35,926 nt of DNA from Candidatus Peregrinibacteria bacterium GW2011_GWC2_39_14 (GTDB taxonomy: Bacteria > Patescibacteriota > Gracilibacteria > UBA1369 > UBA12463), in the NCBI GenBank assembly GCA_000993595.1, contig LBWJ01000011.1, positions 1 to 35,926 of the forward strand, given 5' to 3'. Positions 10,667 to 18,190 of the stretch are shown piece by piece (position 1 is the stretch's first letter; every line of letters begins with the position of its first letter). Below the pieces are notes generated by a model. It worked only from the letters and a program-made list of their open reading frames with translations. It ran no database searches and was not told where the DNA came from. The translations under genes were made by a program, and so were the position numbers.

Positions 10667-10695
10667 CTTATACTTTACATGAACCTAATTTTCAA
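10667..10695 (-). promoter_or_regulatory. 23S-5S promoter
   Basis: TTGAAA (10695-10690), a 17-bp spacer and TATAAG (10672-10667) on the minus strand, directly after the terminator of the upstream unit and about 35 bp before the processing stem. Confidence 0.75.
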
Positions 10696-10713
10696 TGAAC
10701 GCCAGTCATAACT

Positions 10714-10742
10714 GCATAAAAAAAGGTGTGCCTTCTGCACAC
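10714..10742 (-). terminator. Terminator upstream of the 23S promoter
   Basis: On the minus strand GTGTGC, loop AGAAG, GCACAC followed by a C and seven T. It ends the transcript carrying tRNA-Ile and the small membrane protein, so 23S is not read from there. Confidence 0.85.
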
Positions 10743-10915
10743 CCTCAAGTTTAAAGATTTTGGAATTTCGAGTTTCCTAGGAACCTTTAAATTTAAGGGT
10801 ATACAGACTTGTAATTTGCATTAATTATTTTTAAATTGCTAAAACATTTTATATAGTGGTTGAACGTAAGTCAAGAGATTTTTCAACTTTCTTTTCAAAA
10901 TCGCGTTTTCAGCTT

Positions 10916-11158
10916 TTATTTGCCAAAAAGCGGCCCTAAAAAGGACGTGCTCCATGACTGCCAAGTCCCCATCGCATACATTAATGAAAAAATAAAAAGA
11001 GCAACCGCAAAAAATATAATAAATTTATGCGTTCCACCAATGCCCAAATATTTCTCCGCAAACGGAATATCTCCAATAAAGTCCTTAATCTGCCTTCTAT
11101 AATAAATAATCACAAAGGCCGAAGGCATTCCGATTATGGCGACAAAGAATTTATCCAT
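10916..11158 (-). CDS. Small two-segment membrane protein
   Basis: 80 aa. Two hydrophobic segments (about residues 4-20, FVAIIGMPSAFVIIYY, and 45-62, KFIIFFAVALFIFSLMY) flank a charged loop RRQIKDFIGDIPFAEKYLG. No family is recognised with confidence. It lies downstream of tRNA-Ile on the same strand, with hairpins in the 80-bp gap, and is followed 170 bp later by a strong terminator. The hydrophobic pattern and absence of rare strings make a real gene likely. Confidence 0.6.
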   Translation of the reverse strand: MDKFFVAIIGMPSAFVIIYYRRQIKDFIGDIPFAEKYLGIGGTHKFIIFFAVALFIFSLMYAMGTWQSWSTSFLGPLFGK

Positions 11159-11237
11159 GAGAGGGTTTTATTTACAAGGTGTCGCTTTGCGACCTTTTTT
11201 TCATATCCGCCTGTGTTCTGCTACGCAGAACGGCGTG

Positions 11238-11314
11238 TGGTGGGCGAACGTGGATTTGAACCACGGACCTCAGTCTTATCAGGACTGCGCTCTAACCAAC
11301 TGAGCTATTCGCCC
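11238..11314 (-). tRNA. tRNA-Ile (anticodon GAT)
   Basis: 77 nt with encoded CCA. Acceptor GGGCGAA pairs TTCGCCC; the anticodon stem CAGTC/GACTG encloses loop CTGATAA, anticodon GAT; the T loop reads TTCAAAT. In most bacteria this gene sits in the 16S-23S spacer; here it lies 640 bp upstream of 23S on the same strand with its own promoter. A perfect hairpin GTTCTGC-GTA-GCAGAAC follows the 3' end, and a second one (GTCGC/GCGAC) lies about 45 bp further on. Confidence 0.97.
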
Positions 11315-11323
11315 GCAGAAAAT

Positions 11324-11352
11324 AACTTAATAGAAAAACGCCTCGTAGTCAA
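11324..11352 (-). promoter_or_regulatory. tRNA-Ile promoter
   Basis: TTGACT (11352-11347), a 17-bp spacer and TAAGTT (11329-11324), ten bases before the mature 5' end. Confidence 0.65.
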
Positions 11353-11379
11353 TATAACTTCTATTTTTCGCCTACAGAT

Positions 11380-11760
11380 TTAAGAATAAATCTTCTCAAC
11401 CCGCCCATTAACGCCATCCGAAACTCTTGAAATCGCAATTCCTATAAAAAACCTACCTGTTTCAAGGTGCTTCGCAACTCTGCCAAGATAAAGAACTCCT
11501 CGCACCCTATCCACGATACGAACCAATAAACCTGAAATTTTATCAGGATCAAAGTCGAATTCGCGAAATTCAGTTGCATTTTTTACCATCGACACATCGC
11601 CCATACAAAGAAGCTCTAAATTTCTACGATCGATCAAAGCTTTCAATTTATCATCTTCAACCCCATTTCCGCCAACTATTCCATCGGCAATTTCACCCAT
11701 AACTTCATCCAAAGCCGTTTCAGCCTCCCTTTTAAAACGTCTCTCATTGAAAAATCCCAT
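11380..11760 (-). CDS. Hypothetical soluble protein
   Basis: 126 aa, no signal peptide or membrane segment. The N-terminus is charged and helical (GFFNERRFKREAETALDEVMGEIAD); the C-terminal half looks like a beta-rich domain (GLLVRIVDRVRGVLYLGRVAKHLETGRFFIGIAISRV). No family is recognised. It stands alone, about 100 bp downstream of the methyltransferase gene and 65 bp upstream of tRNA-Ile, all on the minus strand. Confidence 0.55.
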   Translation of the reverse strand: MGFFNERRFKREAETALDEVMGEIADGIVGGNGVEDDKLKALIDRRNLELLCMGDVSMVKNATEFREFDFDPDKISGLLVRIVDRVRGVLYLGRVAKHLETGRFFIGIAISRVSDGVNGRVEKIYS

Positions 11761-11856
11761 TTTTAAATTTTTTTTTATAAAAAAGCACGTAATTATATAT
11801 ACGCATATAAATTAAACTTCTTACAAAATAGATACTACAGCAAATGTGACTCCGAA

Positions 11857-12978
11857 TCATCCCCCACCGTATCTTAGCCTCAAATTAACATCCCTAACAG
11901 AAGATCCGGGGACATAGCTCAAAACCCCATCGGAAGGATAAGACTCATCGGAAATCTCAAGCTTATTACCGGTCCAAACGGGCGTTGTTATAACAGATTC
12001 ATTTTGTCCCAAAACAACTCCCATTTCTCTACATAAATCCACGGTGCTATTCAAGATAATCCTATATATACCGTTCTCCAAACGAGACAAACGTACCAAA
12101 TGAATTATAATCGGCAACAAAGCCATTGGATTAAATCTCGCAATTTTTTCAAAATCCAAATACGCATAAGTGGAAAGACCGGTTATATCAACAACCCTCC
12201 TTAATCTTTGTAGCTCTTCTTCTCTCGCCAAAGCCAACTCAACGTTAACACCTTCCGGAATTATAACTCCATGCTCAGAAACAAATCTGCATAAATTATT
12301 AAGAATTTTGACCAAAGGCTCATTACCAAGCAAAGCGACGTGCATTGTTTCAGATATCAATAAATCAATTAACTTATCGTGCTCATACGTAGTCGCGTCA
12401 GCATTGATAACCTTAATTCGATCCTGTAAACCAAAAGATTGAATTACTTCGCGGGAAGATATTACGGAAGTGGGATTATTTTCAATACAAGTTACAACAG
12501 TTCGATCCGATTTAATCGCAGCAAGCAGTCCAAAAACTGGGATTCCACCGCTTCCGGCGTCAACAACTTCTATTTTTCCGGGCAAAATCGCTTCAAGCCT
12601 ATCCAGATGCAAAAACAAAGCCTCTATAAATTTATACGTTCGAACAAAATCAACTAAACACGAAATTGATTCTTTTGAATGTAAAATATCCATTTCCGTA
12701 CCATATAAAGAACTCTCAACATCACGTCCATGTTTCAAAAATTGCGTTAATTCAAAAGCTGGATTATTTTGATCAAAAGATCGAATCATCTTACAAGACT
12801 TGCCGCTAGGATCAAAAGGCAAAAGAACAAGCCCGTTACTCAAAACTCCATCAACCCTCTCTTTAAAGCGCTTTAAAATATTACGCAATTCAACTTGCGT
12901 CGGATTTAAACTATTTAAATCAAAATCACCGCGCAAATCACTTTCAAAACCAAAAATTTCAGCTCCACTTAATCCCAT
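11857..12978 (-). CDS. SAM-dependent methyltransferase, protein arginine methyltransferase-like
   Basis: 373 aa. A class I SAM-binding core is visible at about residues 135-220: EVVDAGSGGIPVFGLLAA (motif I), VVTCIENNP (acidic motif II end), and DRIKVINADATTYEHDKLIDLLISETMHVALLGNEP. The last block has the SE-x-M ... x-E spacing of the PRMT double-E loop, and GVIIPEGVNVELALA resembles the beta-barrel entry (L-x-P-x-G). Real PRMTs are rare in bacteria, so small-molecule or other protein targets are possible. The N-terminal 130 residues are not recognised. The stop is TGA. Confidence 0.6.
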   Translation of the reverse strand: MGLSGAEIFGFESDLRGDFDLNSLNPTQVELRNILKRFKERVDGVLSNGLVLLPFDPSGKSCKMIRSFDQNNPAFELTQFLKHGRDVESSLYGTEMDILHSKESISCLVDFVRTYKFIEALFLHLDRLEAILPGKIEVVDAGSGGIPVFGLLAAIKSDRTVVTCIENNPTSVISSREVIQSFGLQDRIKVINADATTYEHDKLIDLLISETMHVALLGNEPLVKILNNLCRFVSEHGVIIPEGVNVELALAREEELQRLRRVVDITGLSTYAYLDFEKIARFNPMALLPIIIHLVRLSRLENGIYRIILNSTVDLCREMGVVLGQNESVITTPVWTGNKLEISDESYPSDGVLSYVPGSSVRDVNLRLRYGGG

Positions 12979-13028
12979 CTTTTATATTTTCAAAATAGAG
13001 CCTACTTTAACACGTAAAGTAAAACATG

Positions 13029-13976
13029 TCAAATCACCGCATTAAACAAATACCCGGTAAAAATAATTCCCGCCGCAACGATTCCCGCAAAAATCAAAAT
13101 TAATTTCAATTTCATCACTCTTTTCAAAATCATAAATTCCGGCAAAGAGAGTCCTGTAACAGCCATCATAAAAGCAAGCGAAGTACCAATGCTCACGCCT
13201 TTTTCAGTTAATACGCTCACGAATGGAATAACTCCGGCCGCATTTGAATATAAAGGAACGCCAATAAGCACGGCCAAAGGCACTGCGTACCATTTATCGC
13301 TTCCCGCATATTGCGCAAGAAAATCCGCAGGAACATATCCATGCATAAACGCGCCAAGGAAAACTCCAACGACTATATAAATCCAAACTTTTCCCAAAAT
13401 ACCTAAAGTGTAATTTTTCGCATAATTAAGGCGTAATTTCCAATTAAAATTGGCAAACTCATCCCCTGCTCCTTTATTTTTATAAACAAATTCTTCAACC
13501 AAATTTTCAACCTTCATATGACCAATCAAAATCCCGGAAACAATCGAAATAACAAGTCCGCTCAATATATAAATAAGCATGATTTTTAAACCAAACATGG
13601 AGAGCAACAAAACGATCGCAACTTCATTAATCATCGGTGATGCAACAAGAAAAGAAAACGTAACTCCAAGCGGCACGCCGGCTTCAATAAATCCCAGAAA
13701 TAGTGGAATCGCACTACACGTGCAAAATGGCGTAAATATGCCAAAAACCGCCGCTAAAACATTTCCAACATACTTATTTTTATGCGCCAAAATATTTCGT
13801 ATTTTCACAGGCGAAATAAAAGATCGAATAATCGAAACCGCAAAAATAATCACGATCAAAAGCAAAAAAATCTTTATCGTATCTGCAATAAAAAAATTCA
13901 GACTATCCGCAAAATGCGTTTTTGGAATAAGCTTTAGAATGTCATACGTAAGCCAATCTGAAAAGGTTTGAAGCAT
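13029..13976 (-). CDS. Permease of the ArsP/YraQ (DUF318) family
   Basis: 315 aa with about eight membrane segments. The conserved block FTPFCTCSAIPLFLGFIEAGVPLGVTFSFLVASPMINEVA (about residues 80-118) contains the TCS Cys motif characteristic of predicted permease family PF03773, and a second related block (GVPLYSNAAGVIPFVSVLTEKGVSIGTSLAFMMAVTGLSLPEF) follows after residue 235. Family members export organoarsenicals or other compounds, or are linked to Cu/Zn resistance; the Cys pair CTC fits metal or metalloid handling. No ArsR-type regulator is nearby. Confidence 0.8.
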   Translation of the reverse strand: MLQTFSDWLTYDILKLIPKTHFADSLNFFIADTIKIFLLLIVIIFAVSIIRSFISPVKIRNILAHKNKYVGNVLAAVFGIFTPFCTCSAIPLFLGFIEAGVPLGVTFSFLVASPMINEVAIVLLLSMFGLKIMLIYILSGLVISIVSGILIGHMKVENLVEEFVYKNKGAGDEFANFNWKLRLNYAKNYTLGILGKVWIYIVVGVFLGAFMHGYVPADFLAQYAGSDKWYAVPLAVLIGVPLYSNAAGVIPFVSVLTEKGVSIGTSLAFMMAVTGLSLPEFMILKRVMKLKLILIFAGIVAAGIIFTGYLFNAVI

Positions 13977-14039
13977 AAAAAAATCGTTAATTGCATAACA
14001 AAGAATACAATGAATTCAATGAAATTTACAAGAAAACCA

Positions 14040-14941
14040 TTATACTGCCGCAGCTTCAAGCTCCTTCAAAGCATTTCTAGCTTTAATAACCGCTGCAGTG
14101 CGCTGTAGAAAATGAGATGGAGAACTTGCAAGAAATTCGACATCAACGCCAGCTTCATCAATAACCCTCAACAAAAATTCTTTTCTATGAAGAGCACAGG
14201 CATTCAGCAATGTTCTTTGGAAATCTGAACCGCCCTGCTCACCTCTTACGAAATTAACAAATACCATCACACCGTCTTCGTTTTCAAATATTCTATCCAT
14301 TAATGCCTGAGACGACCGATCAAGCCCATAGCTAAATCCATTCAAAGCACGGATAAAATCTTCAACTTTTCCGATTTCCAACAATCGATTACACAATCTT
14401 ACTTCTTGGTCAGAAATTTTACCAACATAATTTATTGCCAAAACTAATTGCGCAGAAGTCGCTTTAGTCAAAAGCTCTTTCATAACAGACTCCCGAATAC
14501 CATAATCAAAATAATCAATACTACCAATAATTCTTGCCATAAAATCAATTTCTCCACTATCAAGTATTGCATCAATCAACATTTTTTGAACCCTTACATC
14601 TCGTATAAGACACGTACCAGAGGTGCGCTGAATCATTGAAACGATACCTTTATAATTTTTCAAATCAACCAAAGGCTTAGCCTCTAGCAATCTAGCTTGA
14701 TAAGACCTTTCAGCATCATAGGCCAATCGTTGTTCGTTAACTCTAGTAGTCTCATCTCTTTCATCATGCAATTGAGCATCAATAGCATGCACAACAGCAT
14801 CAGCAACCTCATCGGAAATCACACCTAGTTCTTTCATTTGATGCAACAACGCATCGTTAAATTCTTTTTCAGCGCCCCATCAAATGGTTTTTTTAATTGG
14901 CCAATAACTAAATCTGCTTGCTGCGTTAATGTTAGAGCCAT
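14040..14941 (-). CDS. Hypothetical helical protein, reading frame shifted near its 5' end
   Basis: The main frame runs from a TTG at 14849 to 14040 (269 aa, mostly alpha-helical, no recognised domain). Its natural N-terminus appears to lie in another frame: an ATG at 14941 opens MALTLTQQADLVIGQLKKPF, which stops after a few more codons. A single -1 shift around 14864-14876 (G4 run or AAAAAG) joins the two, giving ...GA(LK)KEFNDALLHQMKELGV. A longer ATG at 15055 would add a hydrophobic segment, but the promoter at 14969-14997 favours 14941. It is a sequencing homopolymer error, a real frameshift, or programmed slippage. Confidence 0.55.
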
Positions 14942-14968
14942 AATTATTAAATTATAAAATAGGGAGTA

Positions 14969-14997
14969 ATTATATTCTCCACTATTCACAACCGCAA
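14969..14997 (-). promoter_or_regulatory. Promoter of the frameshifted gene
   Basis: TTGCGG (14997-14992), a 17-bp spacer and a perfect TATAAT (14974-14969). It supports translation starting at 14941 rather than 15055. Confidence 0.6.
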
Positions 14998-15080
14998 GAA
15001 AAAATAGAATACAGCAAACAAGAACAACTAAAATCAAGCCATTACCTCCTCTCACGTTTTTAAATCCATATGGAAATTAT

Positions 15081-15140
15081 ATCAATCTCATATACTTCTT
15101 ATATAAATCTTATATATAAATGATATAAAACGTATACGGA
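15081..15140 (-). repeat. tRNA-linked 60-bp palindromic repeat, copy A
   Basis: On the minus strand this is 56/60 identical, without gaps, to 21331-21390; the four differences are all transitions. The element begins TCCGTATACG and is itself an imperfect inverted repeat with the flanking ATATGGATTT end. It lies about 155 bp downstream of tRNA-Ala(CGC). Between tRNA and element are a hairpin (GAGTGCGC/GCGTACTC) and an imperfect 26-bp direct repeat (ACTTATTT-CAAG units). Confidence 0.85.
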
Positions 15141-15294
15141 CTTGAAAATAAGTTCAGCGTGCACAAGAGAAAAACTGAAAAAGCTTGAAATAAGTCAGCG
15201 CTACACTTGACTAATTTCTGCTCTTTTTCTACTACGCTCCGAGTACGCTAAATACGCGCACTCTTCGCTTCGTATCGTTTTTCTCGCATGTATT

Positions 15295-15370
15295 TGGTGG
15301 ACCTGGGCGGACTCGAACCGCCCACCTCAGCAATGCGAATGCTGCGCTCTACCAGATGAGCTACAGGCCC
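15295..15370 (-). tRNA. tRNA-Ala (anticodon CGC)
   Basis: 76 nt with encoded CCA. Acceptor GGGCCTG pairs CAGGTCC with the G3-U70 pair that identifies alanine tRNAs. The anticodon stem CAGCA/TGCTG encloses TTCGCAT, anticodon CGC, reading GCG. A stable hairpin without a T-run follows. Confidence 0.97.
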
Positions 15371-15401
15371 GGATAAATAACGAGCTTTGCGGACAGAAGC
15401 G

Positions 15402-15430
15402 ATTATAAACCAGCACCAAAAAATCTCCAA
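15402..15430 (-). promoter_or_regulatory. tRNA-Ala(CGC) promoter
   Basis: TTGGAG (15430-15425), a 17-bp spacer and TATAAT (15407-15402) on the minus strand, about 30 bp before the tRNA. Confidence 0.65.
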
Positions 15431-15442
15431 ATTTTTACAAAT

Positions 15443-15470
15443 TTGACCCCAAAATTTTCCGTGCTAAAAT
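15443..15470 (+). promoter_or_regulatory. Promoter of the S-component-like gene
   Basis: TTGACC (15443-15448), a 16-bp spacer ending TGC and TAAAAT (15465-15470), 34 bp before the ATG at 15504. It is divergent from the tRNA-Ala(CGC) promoter. Confidence 0.65.
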
Positions 15471-15503
15471 TCATACGTCACTTATTTTTTAACAATTTCT
15501 ACT

Positions 15504-16175
15504 ATGAATAAAAATCTCAAAAAAATCGCTTTCATAAGCGCTTTCACATTTATCGGCTTTCTTGCTATGCAAGTGCCGTTTTCAAACATCCTCGGCGTAA
15601 CGAACTTAAAATTCAATTTATTTGATTTTTATGGCCCAATTGCCGGAAGCTTCATCGGATCAGTTTGGGGAATGGTTATTGTTGCCGCAATGCAAATCGT
15701 TAACTGGGCATTTCATGGCTTTGCAACTGATGCCGGCACGCTCATCCGATTTCTCCCAATGCTACTCGCACTCCTCTACTTCGCCAAAAAAACTCCGTGG
15801 ATTTTGATCGCCCCGGGACTCGCAATGATTGCATTTTGGATGCATCCGGAAGGCAGAACCGCTTGGTATTATGCGATGTATTGGATCATTCCATTCGCAA
15901 TGTATTTCTTCCGAGACAAATTCGTTTTCGCACGCGCACTTGGCGCAACATTCGTCGCACACTCAGTCGGCAGCGTCGCATTTTTATACGCATTCAATCT
16001 CAAGGCAGCCGTATGGACAAGCCTTATTCCAATTGTATGGCAAGAAAGAATATTAATGGCAATCGGCATCACGCTGACATACATGCTTTTCAATTTCTTG
16101 TTAAGCTTAGTCGTTAAAGCAGGCTTCAAAATGCCTTTTATAAAATTAAATCCACGCTACTCAATAAAAATTTGA
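15504..16175 (+). CDS. Integral membrane protein, ECF transporter S-component-like
   Basis: 223 aa with about six membrane segments. The order FTFIGFLAMQVPFSNILG, then FNLFDFYGPIAGSFIGSVWGMVIVAAMQIVNW resembles the substrate-binding (S) subunits of energy-coupling-factor vitamin transporters: a short N-terminal helix, a conserved D-F-x-x-P-x-x-G turn, a long second helix. No A or T subunit is in the window. The substrate cannot be deduced. The stop codon TGA overlaps the -35 box of the next promoter (TTTGACA). The assignment is by pattern only; an unrelated six-helix protein is possible. Confidence 0.5.
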   Translation: MNKNLKKIAFISAFTFIGFLAMQVPFSNILGVTNLKFNLFDFYGPIAGSFIGSVWGMVIVAAMQIVNWAFHGFATDAGTLIRFLPMLLALLYFAKKTPWILIAPGLAMIAFWMHPEGRTAWYYAMYWIIPFAMYFFRDKFVFARALGATFVAHSVGSVAFLYAFNLKAAVWTSLIPIVWQERILMAIGITLTYMLFNFLLSLVVKAGFKMPFIKLNPRYSIKI

Positions 16176-16201
16176 CAATTACTCAAACGATAAACTACAA
16201 T
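16172..16201 (+). promoter_or_regulatory. Promoter of the first Phe leader unit
   Basis: A consensus TTGACA (16172-16177), an 18-bp spacer and TACAAT (16196-16201). The predicted start is near 16208, only a few bases before the leader ATG at 16211, so the mRNA would be nearly leaderless. The -35 box shares bases with the stop of the previous gene. Confidence 0.7.
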
Positions 16202-16210
16202 TAAACCACT

Positions 16211-16273
16211 ATGAATATCCTCAATAAATCATTTATGTTTTTCTTTGCAAAGCTTAAAAGCCCGAGGATTTAA
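16211..16273 (+). CDS. Phe-rich leader peptide 1
   Basis: 20 codons: MNILNKSFMFFFAKLKSPRI, then TAA. Phe codons at 16232-16234 and 16238-16246 (FMFFF) are followed after 14 nt by arm 1 of an antiterminator. The design matches enterobacterial pheL and pheM leader peptides: the ribosome stalls on Phe codons when charged tRNA-Phe is short, and the terminator does not form. The first codons (MNIL) are shared with leader 2. Confidence 0.65.
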   Translation: MNILNKSFMFFFAKLKSPRI

Positions 16274-16315
16274 TTTATAAAACATTATCCCGGGCCAAAA
16301 GCTCGGGATTTTTTT
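16259..16315 (+). promoter_or_regulatory. Attenuator 1 (antiterminator and terminator)
   Basis: Terminator: ATCCCGGGC (16287-16295), loop CAAAA, GCTCGGGAT (16301-16309), then T-run to 16315. Antiterminator: GCCCG-A-GGAT (16260-16269, the last codons of leader 1) pairs with ATCCCGGGC. The two folds exclude each other. Confidence 0.75.
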
Positions 16316-16343
16316 AAAAAAATTATTATTAACCAAAAATAAT

Positions 16344-16511
16344 ATGATACCAGGACCAAACGCGTACCACGATCCATCGGATGCACCAGACGTCGCTCCA
16401 GCTTTATCCCTTGGAGCAGAAACAGCAATAACAACAGCACTCGCATCAGACAAGGATTGGCAAAATCATGGTGCGGCTGCATTAAGCGTATTAGACAAAG
16501 GACAACAATAA
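16344..16511 (+). CDS. Small unknown protein 1 behind a Phe attenuator
   Basis: 55 aa, beginning MIPGPNAYHDPSDAPDVAPA. It is acidic, rich in Ala, Asp and Pro at the start, and has a possible helix in its second half (SLGAETAITTALASDKDW). It contains no Phe and no Cys, which would suit a product made during Phe shortage. No family is recognised. The start is chosen by the leader AACCAAAAATAAT directly before ATG, a sequence also found before unit 2 and argF. Expression should depend on attenuator 1. Confidence 0.6.
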   Translation: MIPGPNAYHDPSDAPDVAPALSLGAETAITTALASDKDWQNHGAAALSVLDKGQQ

Positions 16512-16516
16512 AACCA

Positions 16517-16585
16517 ATGAACATTCTCGGCACCAAAAATACTTTTTTCTTTTACTTTTTTGGACTATCAAGCCCGGGAATTTAA
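16517..16585 (+). CDS. Phe-rich leader peptide 2
   Basis: 22 codons starting MNILGTKNT, with FFFYFF at 16544-16561 and ending SSPGI before TAA. The ATG comes 5 bases after the stop of small protein 1. The Phe/Tyr run resembles E. coli PheM. Arm 1 of the second antiterminator starts about 12 nt after the last Phe codon, the same geometry as in leader 1 and the arginine leader. Confidence 0.65.
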   Translation: MNILGTKNTFFFYFFGLSSPGI

Positions 16586-16637
16586 CGTGAAAAAATAACA
16601 ATCACAAATCCCGGGACTAAAATCTCGGGATTTTTTT
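16573..16637 (+). promoter_or_regulatory. Attenuator 2 (antiterminator and terminator)
   Basis: Terminator: AAATCCCGGGA (16606-16616), loop CTAAAA, TCTCGGGATTT (16623-16633), T-run to 16637. Antiterminator: CCCGGGA-A-TTT (16573-16583) in the last leader codons pairs with AAATCCCGGG. It is a diverged copy of attenuator 1. Confidence 0.75.
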
Positions 16638-16666
16638 ATATATTAAATAATTTAACCAAAAACAAC

Positions 16667-16942
16667 ATGGAAACAGAAATGGCAGTGCTAACAATCGAAC
16701 AAGCATCAACGAACTTAGAATTCGTAATGTGGCTCACGGGACTCAAACCAATCGATGAACCCATGATGCAAATGCGAACAGCGGTTCTAAAAGCTTTATC
16801 ATCAACCGAAGAACCAACAAAACCAATCAACGCGCCCGAAATCGCAACTCAAATTGCAACATTAATGGAAATGATGGAAAAAACGAGAGCGGCAATGACA
16901 ATCGTAAAACAAGGGTCAAGCACGCCAATCTGGCCAACCTAA
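16667..16942 (+). CDS. Small unknown protein 2 behind a Phe attenuator
   Basis: 91 aa, beginning METEMAVLTIEQ and predicted to be mostly helical (EIATQIATLMEMMEKTRAAMTIVK). It has nine Met and one Phe, no Cys and no signal peptide. No family is recognised. The second ATG (MAVLTIEQ) is an alternative start. The leader TTAACCAAAAACAAC precedes the first ATG. It is the last gene of the two-unit cluster and converges on the MacB permease gene with a 7-bp gap. Confidence 0.65.
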   Translation: METEMAVLTIEQASTNLEFVMWLTGLKPIDEPMMQMRTAVLKALSSTEEPTKPINAPEIATQIATLMEMMEKTRAAMTIVKQGSSTPIWPT

Positions 16943-16949
16943 ACCGCAA

Positions 16950-18188
16950 TTATTCATATCTTAATGCTTCCATCGGGCTCTTTCTTGCCGCCTGCCTTGC
17001 AGGATACAAGCCAAAAACAAGACCAACCATTCCGGAAACAAAAAGCCCAATCAAAGTTGCGGACAATGGAAATATAAATTCCCAAGAAAGCCCAACAACA
17101 TTACTTAAAATCAATGAAATCAAAAATGATAAAGTCGCTCCAAGAAAAATCCCAATTGCACCGCCTGTTCCGGTTAACAAAACCGATTCAAGTAAAAACT
17201 GATACAAAACATCTTTTTCCGTAGCACCAACTGCTTTCCTAAGCCCAATTTCACGAGTTCTTTCAGTTACGGAAACAAGCATAATATTCATAATTCCGAT
17301 TCCTCCAACAATAAGCGAAATCGCAGCAACTGCAATCAAAAACATCGTCAAAACATCGGTAACAACGCTTAATCTTGAAGCAATATCCTCCTGCGTTTCA
17401 ATATGAAAATCATCCTTCTCCGGATCTGTAATATCATGATTATTTCTTAAAGTCGTCGTCACATCTTTCACCGTACGTTTAATATTAGCTTCTGAATCCG
17501 CCTGAATTATCAAACGCTGATAATATTTTACGCCCAATATATATTGCTGAGTTGTTGTATAAGGAATAATTGCAATATCATCGAAATTAAAAAACGAAAC
17601 TTGTCCTTTTTTTGGCATAGTGCCAACAATTCTAAATGTTCTATTCTTGATTTTAATTCGTTGACCAACGGCATCGGAAGAACCAAAAAGCTCATCTTTA
17701 ATGTTCGCACCTATAACAGCAACATCCGCCAAACTCTTCACGTCCTCATCCGTAAAAAACTCACCTTTATCAACATCCAAATCAAATATTTCAGAAATCA
17801 TAGGTGAAGCTCCAAATATCGTCATTCTATAAGTTTCGCTTCCATAAACAGCAGTATCAGCACCAAAAACAACAGGCATAACCTTTGCAATTGTAGGCGC
17901 ATTTGATTTCTTCATTAAAGCTTCAAGATCTTTTTCTTTCAAAGAATCTGTAAACATCTGCGCACTATCGCTTGCACCTTTTGGCTGCCTTCCGGGCAGA
18001 ACAATAACAGTTTTTGTACCCATCCCTTGGATTTGATCCAAAATCAAATTTTGCGCACCTTTACCAAGCGAAGCAATAAGCATGATTGCTGTAATGCCTA
18101 TAACAATCCCAAGAACAGTCAAAACAGAACGTGATTTATTCGTTCTAAGCCCTGTAATTGCTGTTTTTAATGTATATTTTAAAATCAT
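16950..18188 (-). CDS. MacB-type ABC transporter permease (FtsX family)
   Basis: 412 aa. An N-terminal membrane helix (RSVLTVLGIVIGITAIMLIASLGKG) is followed by a large extracytoplasmic MacB core domain (about residues 50-275) and three C-terminal helices of the FtsX domain with GGIGIMNIMLVSVTERTREIGLRKAVGAT. Unlike E. coli MacB, the ATPase is a separate protein, encoded 2 bp upstream. Together with the adaptor it would form a MacAB-like exporter of antibiotics, peptides or lipids; no outer-membrane channel is expected in a single-membrane organism. Confidence 0.9.
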   Translation of the reverse strand: MILKYTLKTAITGLRTNKSRSVLTVLGIVIGITAIMLIASLGKGAQNLILDQIQGMGTKTVIVLPGRQPKGASDSAQMFTDSLKEKDLEALMKKSNAPTIAKVMPVVFGADTAVYGSETYRMTIFGASPMISEIFDLDVDKGEFFTDEDVKSLADVAVIGANIKDELFGSSDAVGQRIKIKNRTFRIVGTMPKKGQVSFFNFDDIAIIPYTTTQQYILGVKYYQRLIIQADSEANIKRTVKDVTTTLRNNHDITDPEKDDFHIETQEDIASRLSVVTDVLTMFLIAVAAISLIVGGIGIMNIMLVSVTERTREIGLRKAVGATEKDVLYQFLLESVLLTGTGGAIGIFLGATLSFLISLILSNVVGLSWEFIFPLSATLIGLFVSGMVGLVFGLYPARQAARKSPMEALRYE

Positions 18189-18190
18189 AA

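Noticed and set aside
11178..11202. GTCGC/GCGAC hairpin with T-run on the plus strand as a terminator
   Set aside because: No plus-strand gene lies upstream to be ended by it; it is noted only as a hairpin after tRNA-Ile.
14834..15055. N-terminal membrane segment (GLILVVLVCCILFFLAVVNSG) as the true start of the frameshifted gene
   Set aside because: A good promoter lies inside it and points to the ATG at 14941; kept only as an alternative.
16229..16942. Minus-strand open frames of 64-83 codons over the Phe units
   Set aside because: They are mirror frames of the leaders and small proteins, and have no start context or promoter.
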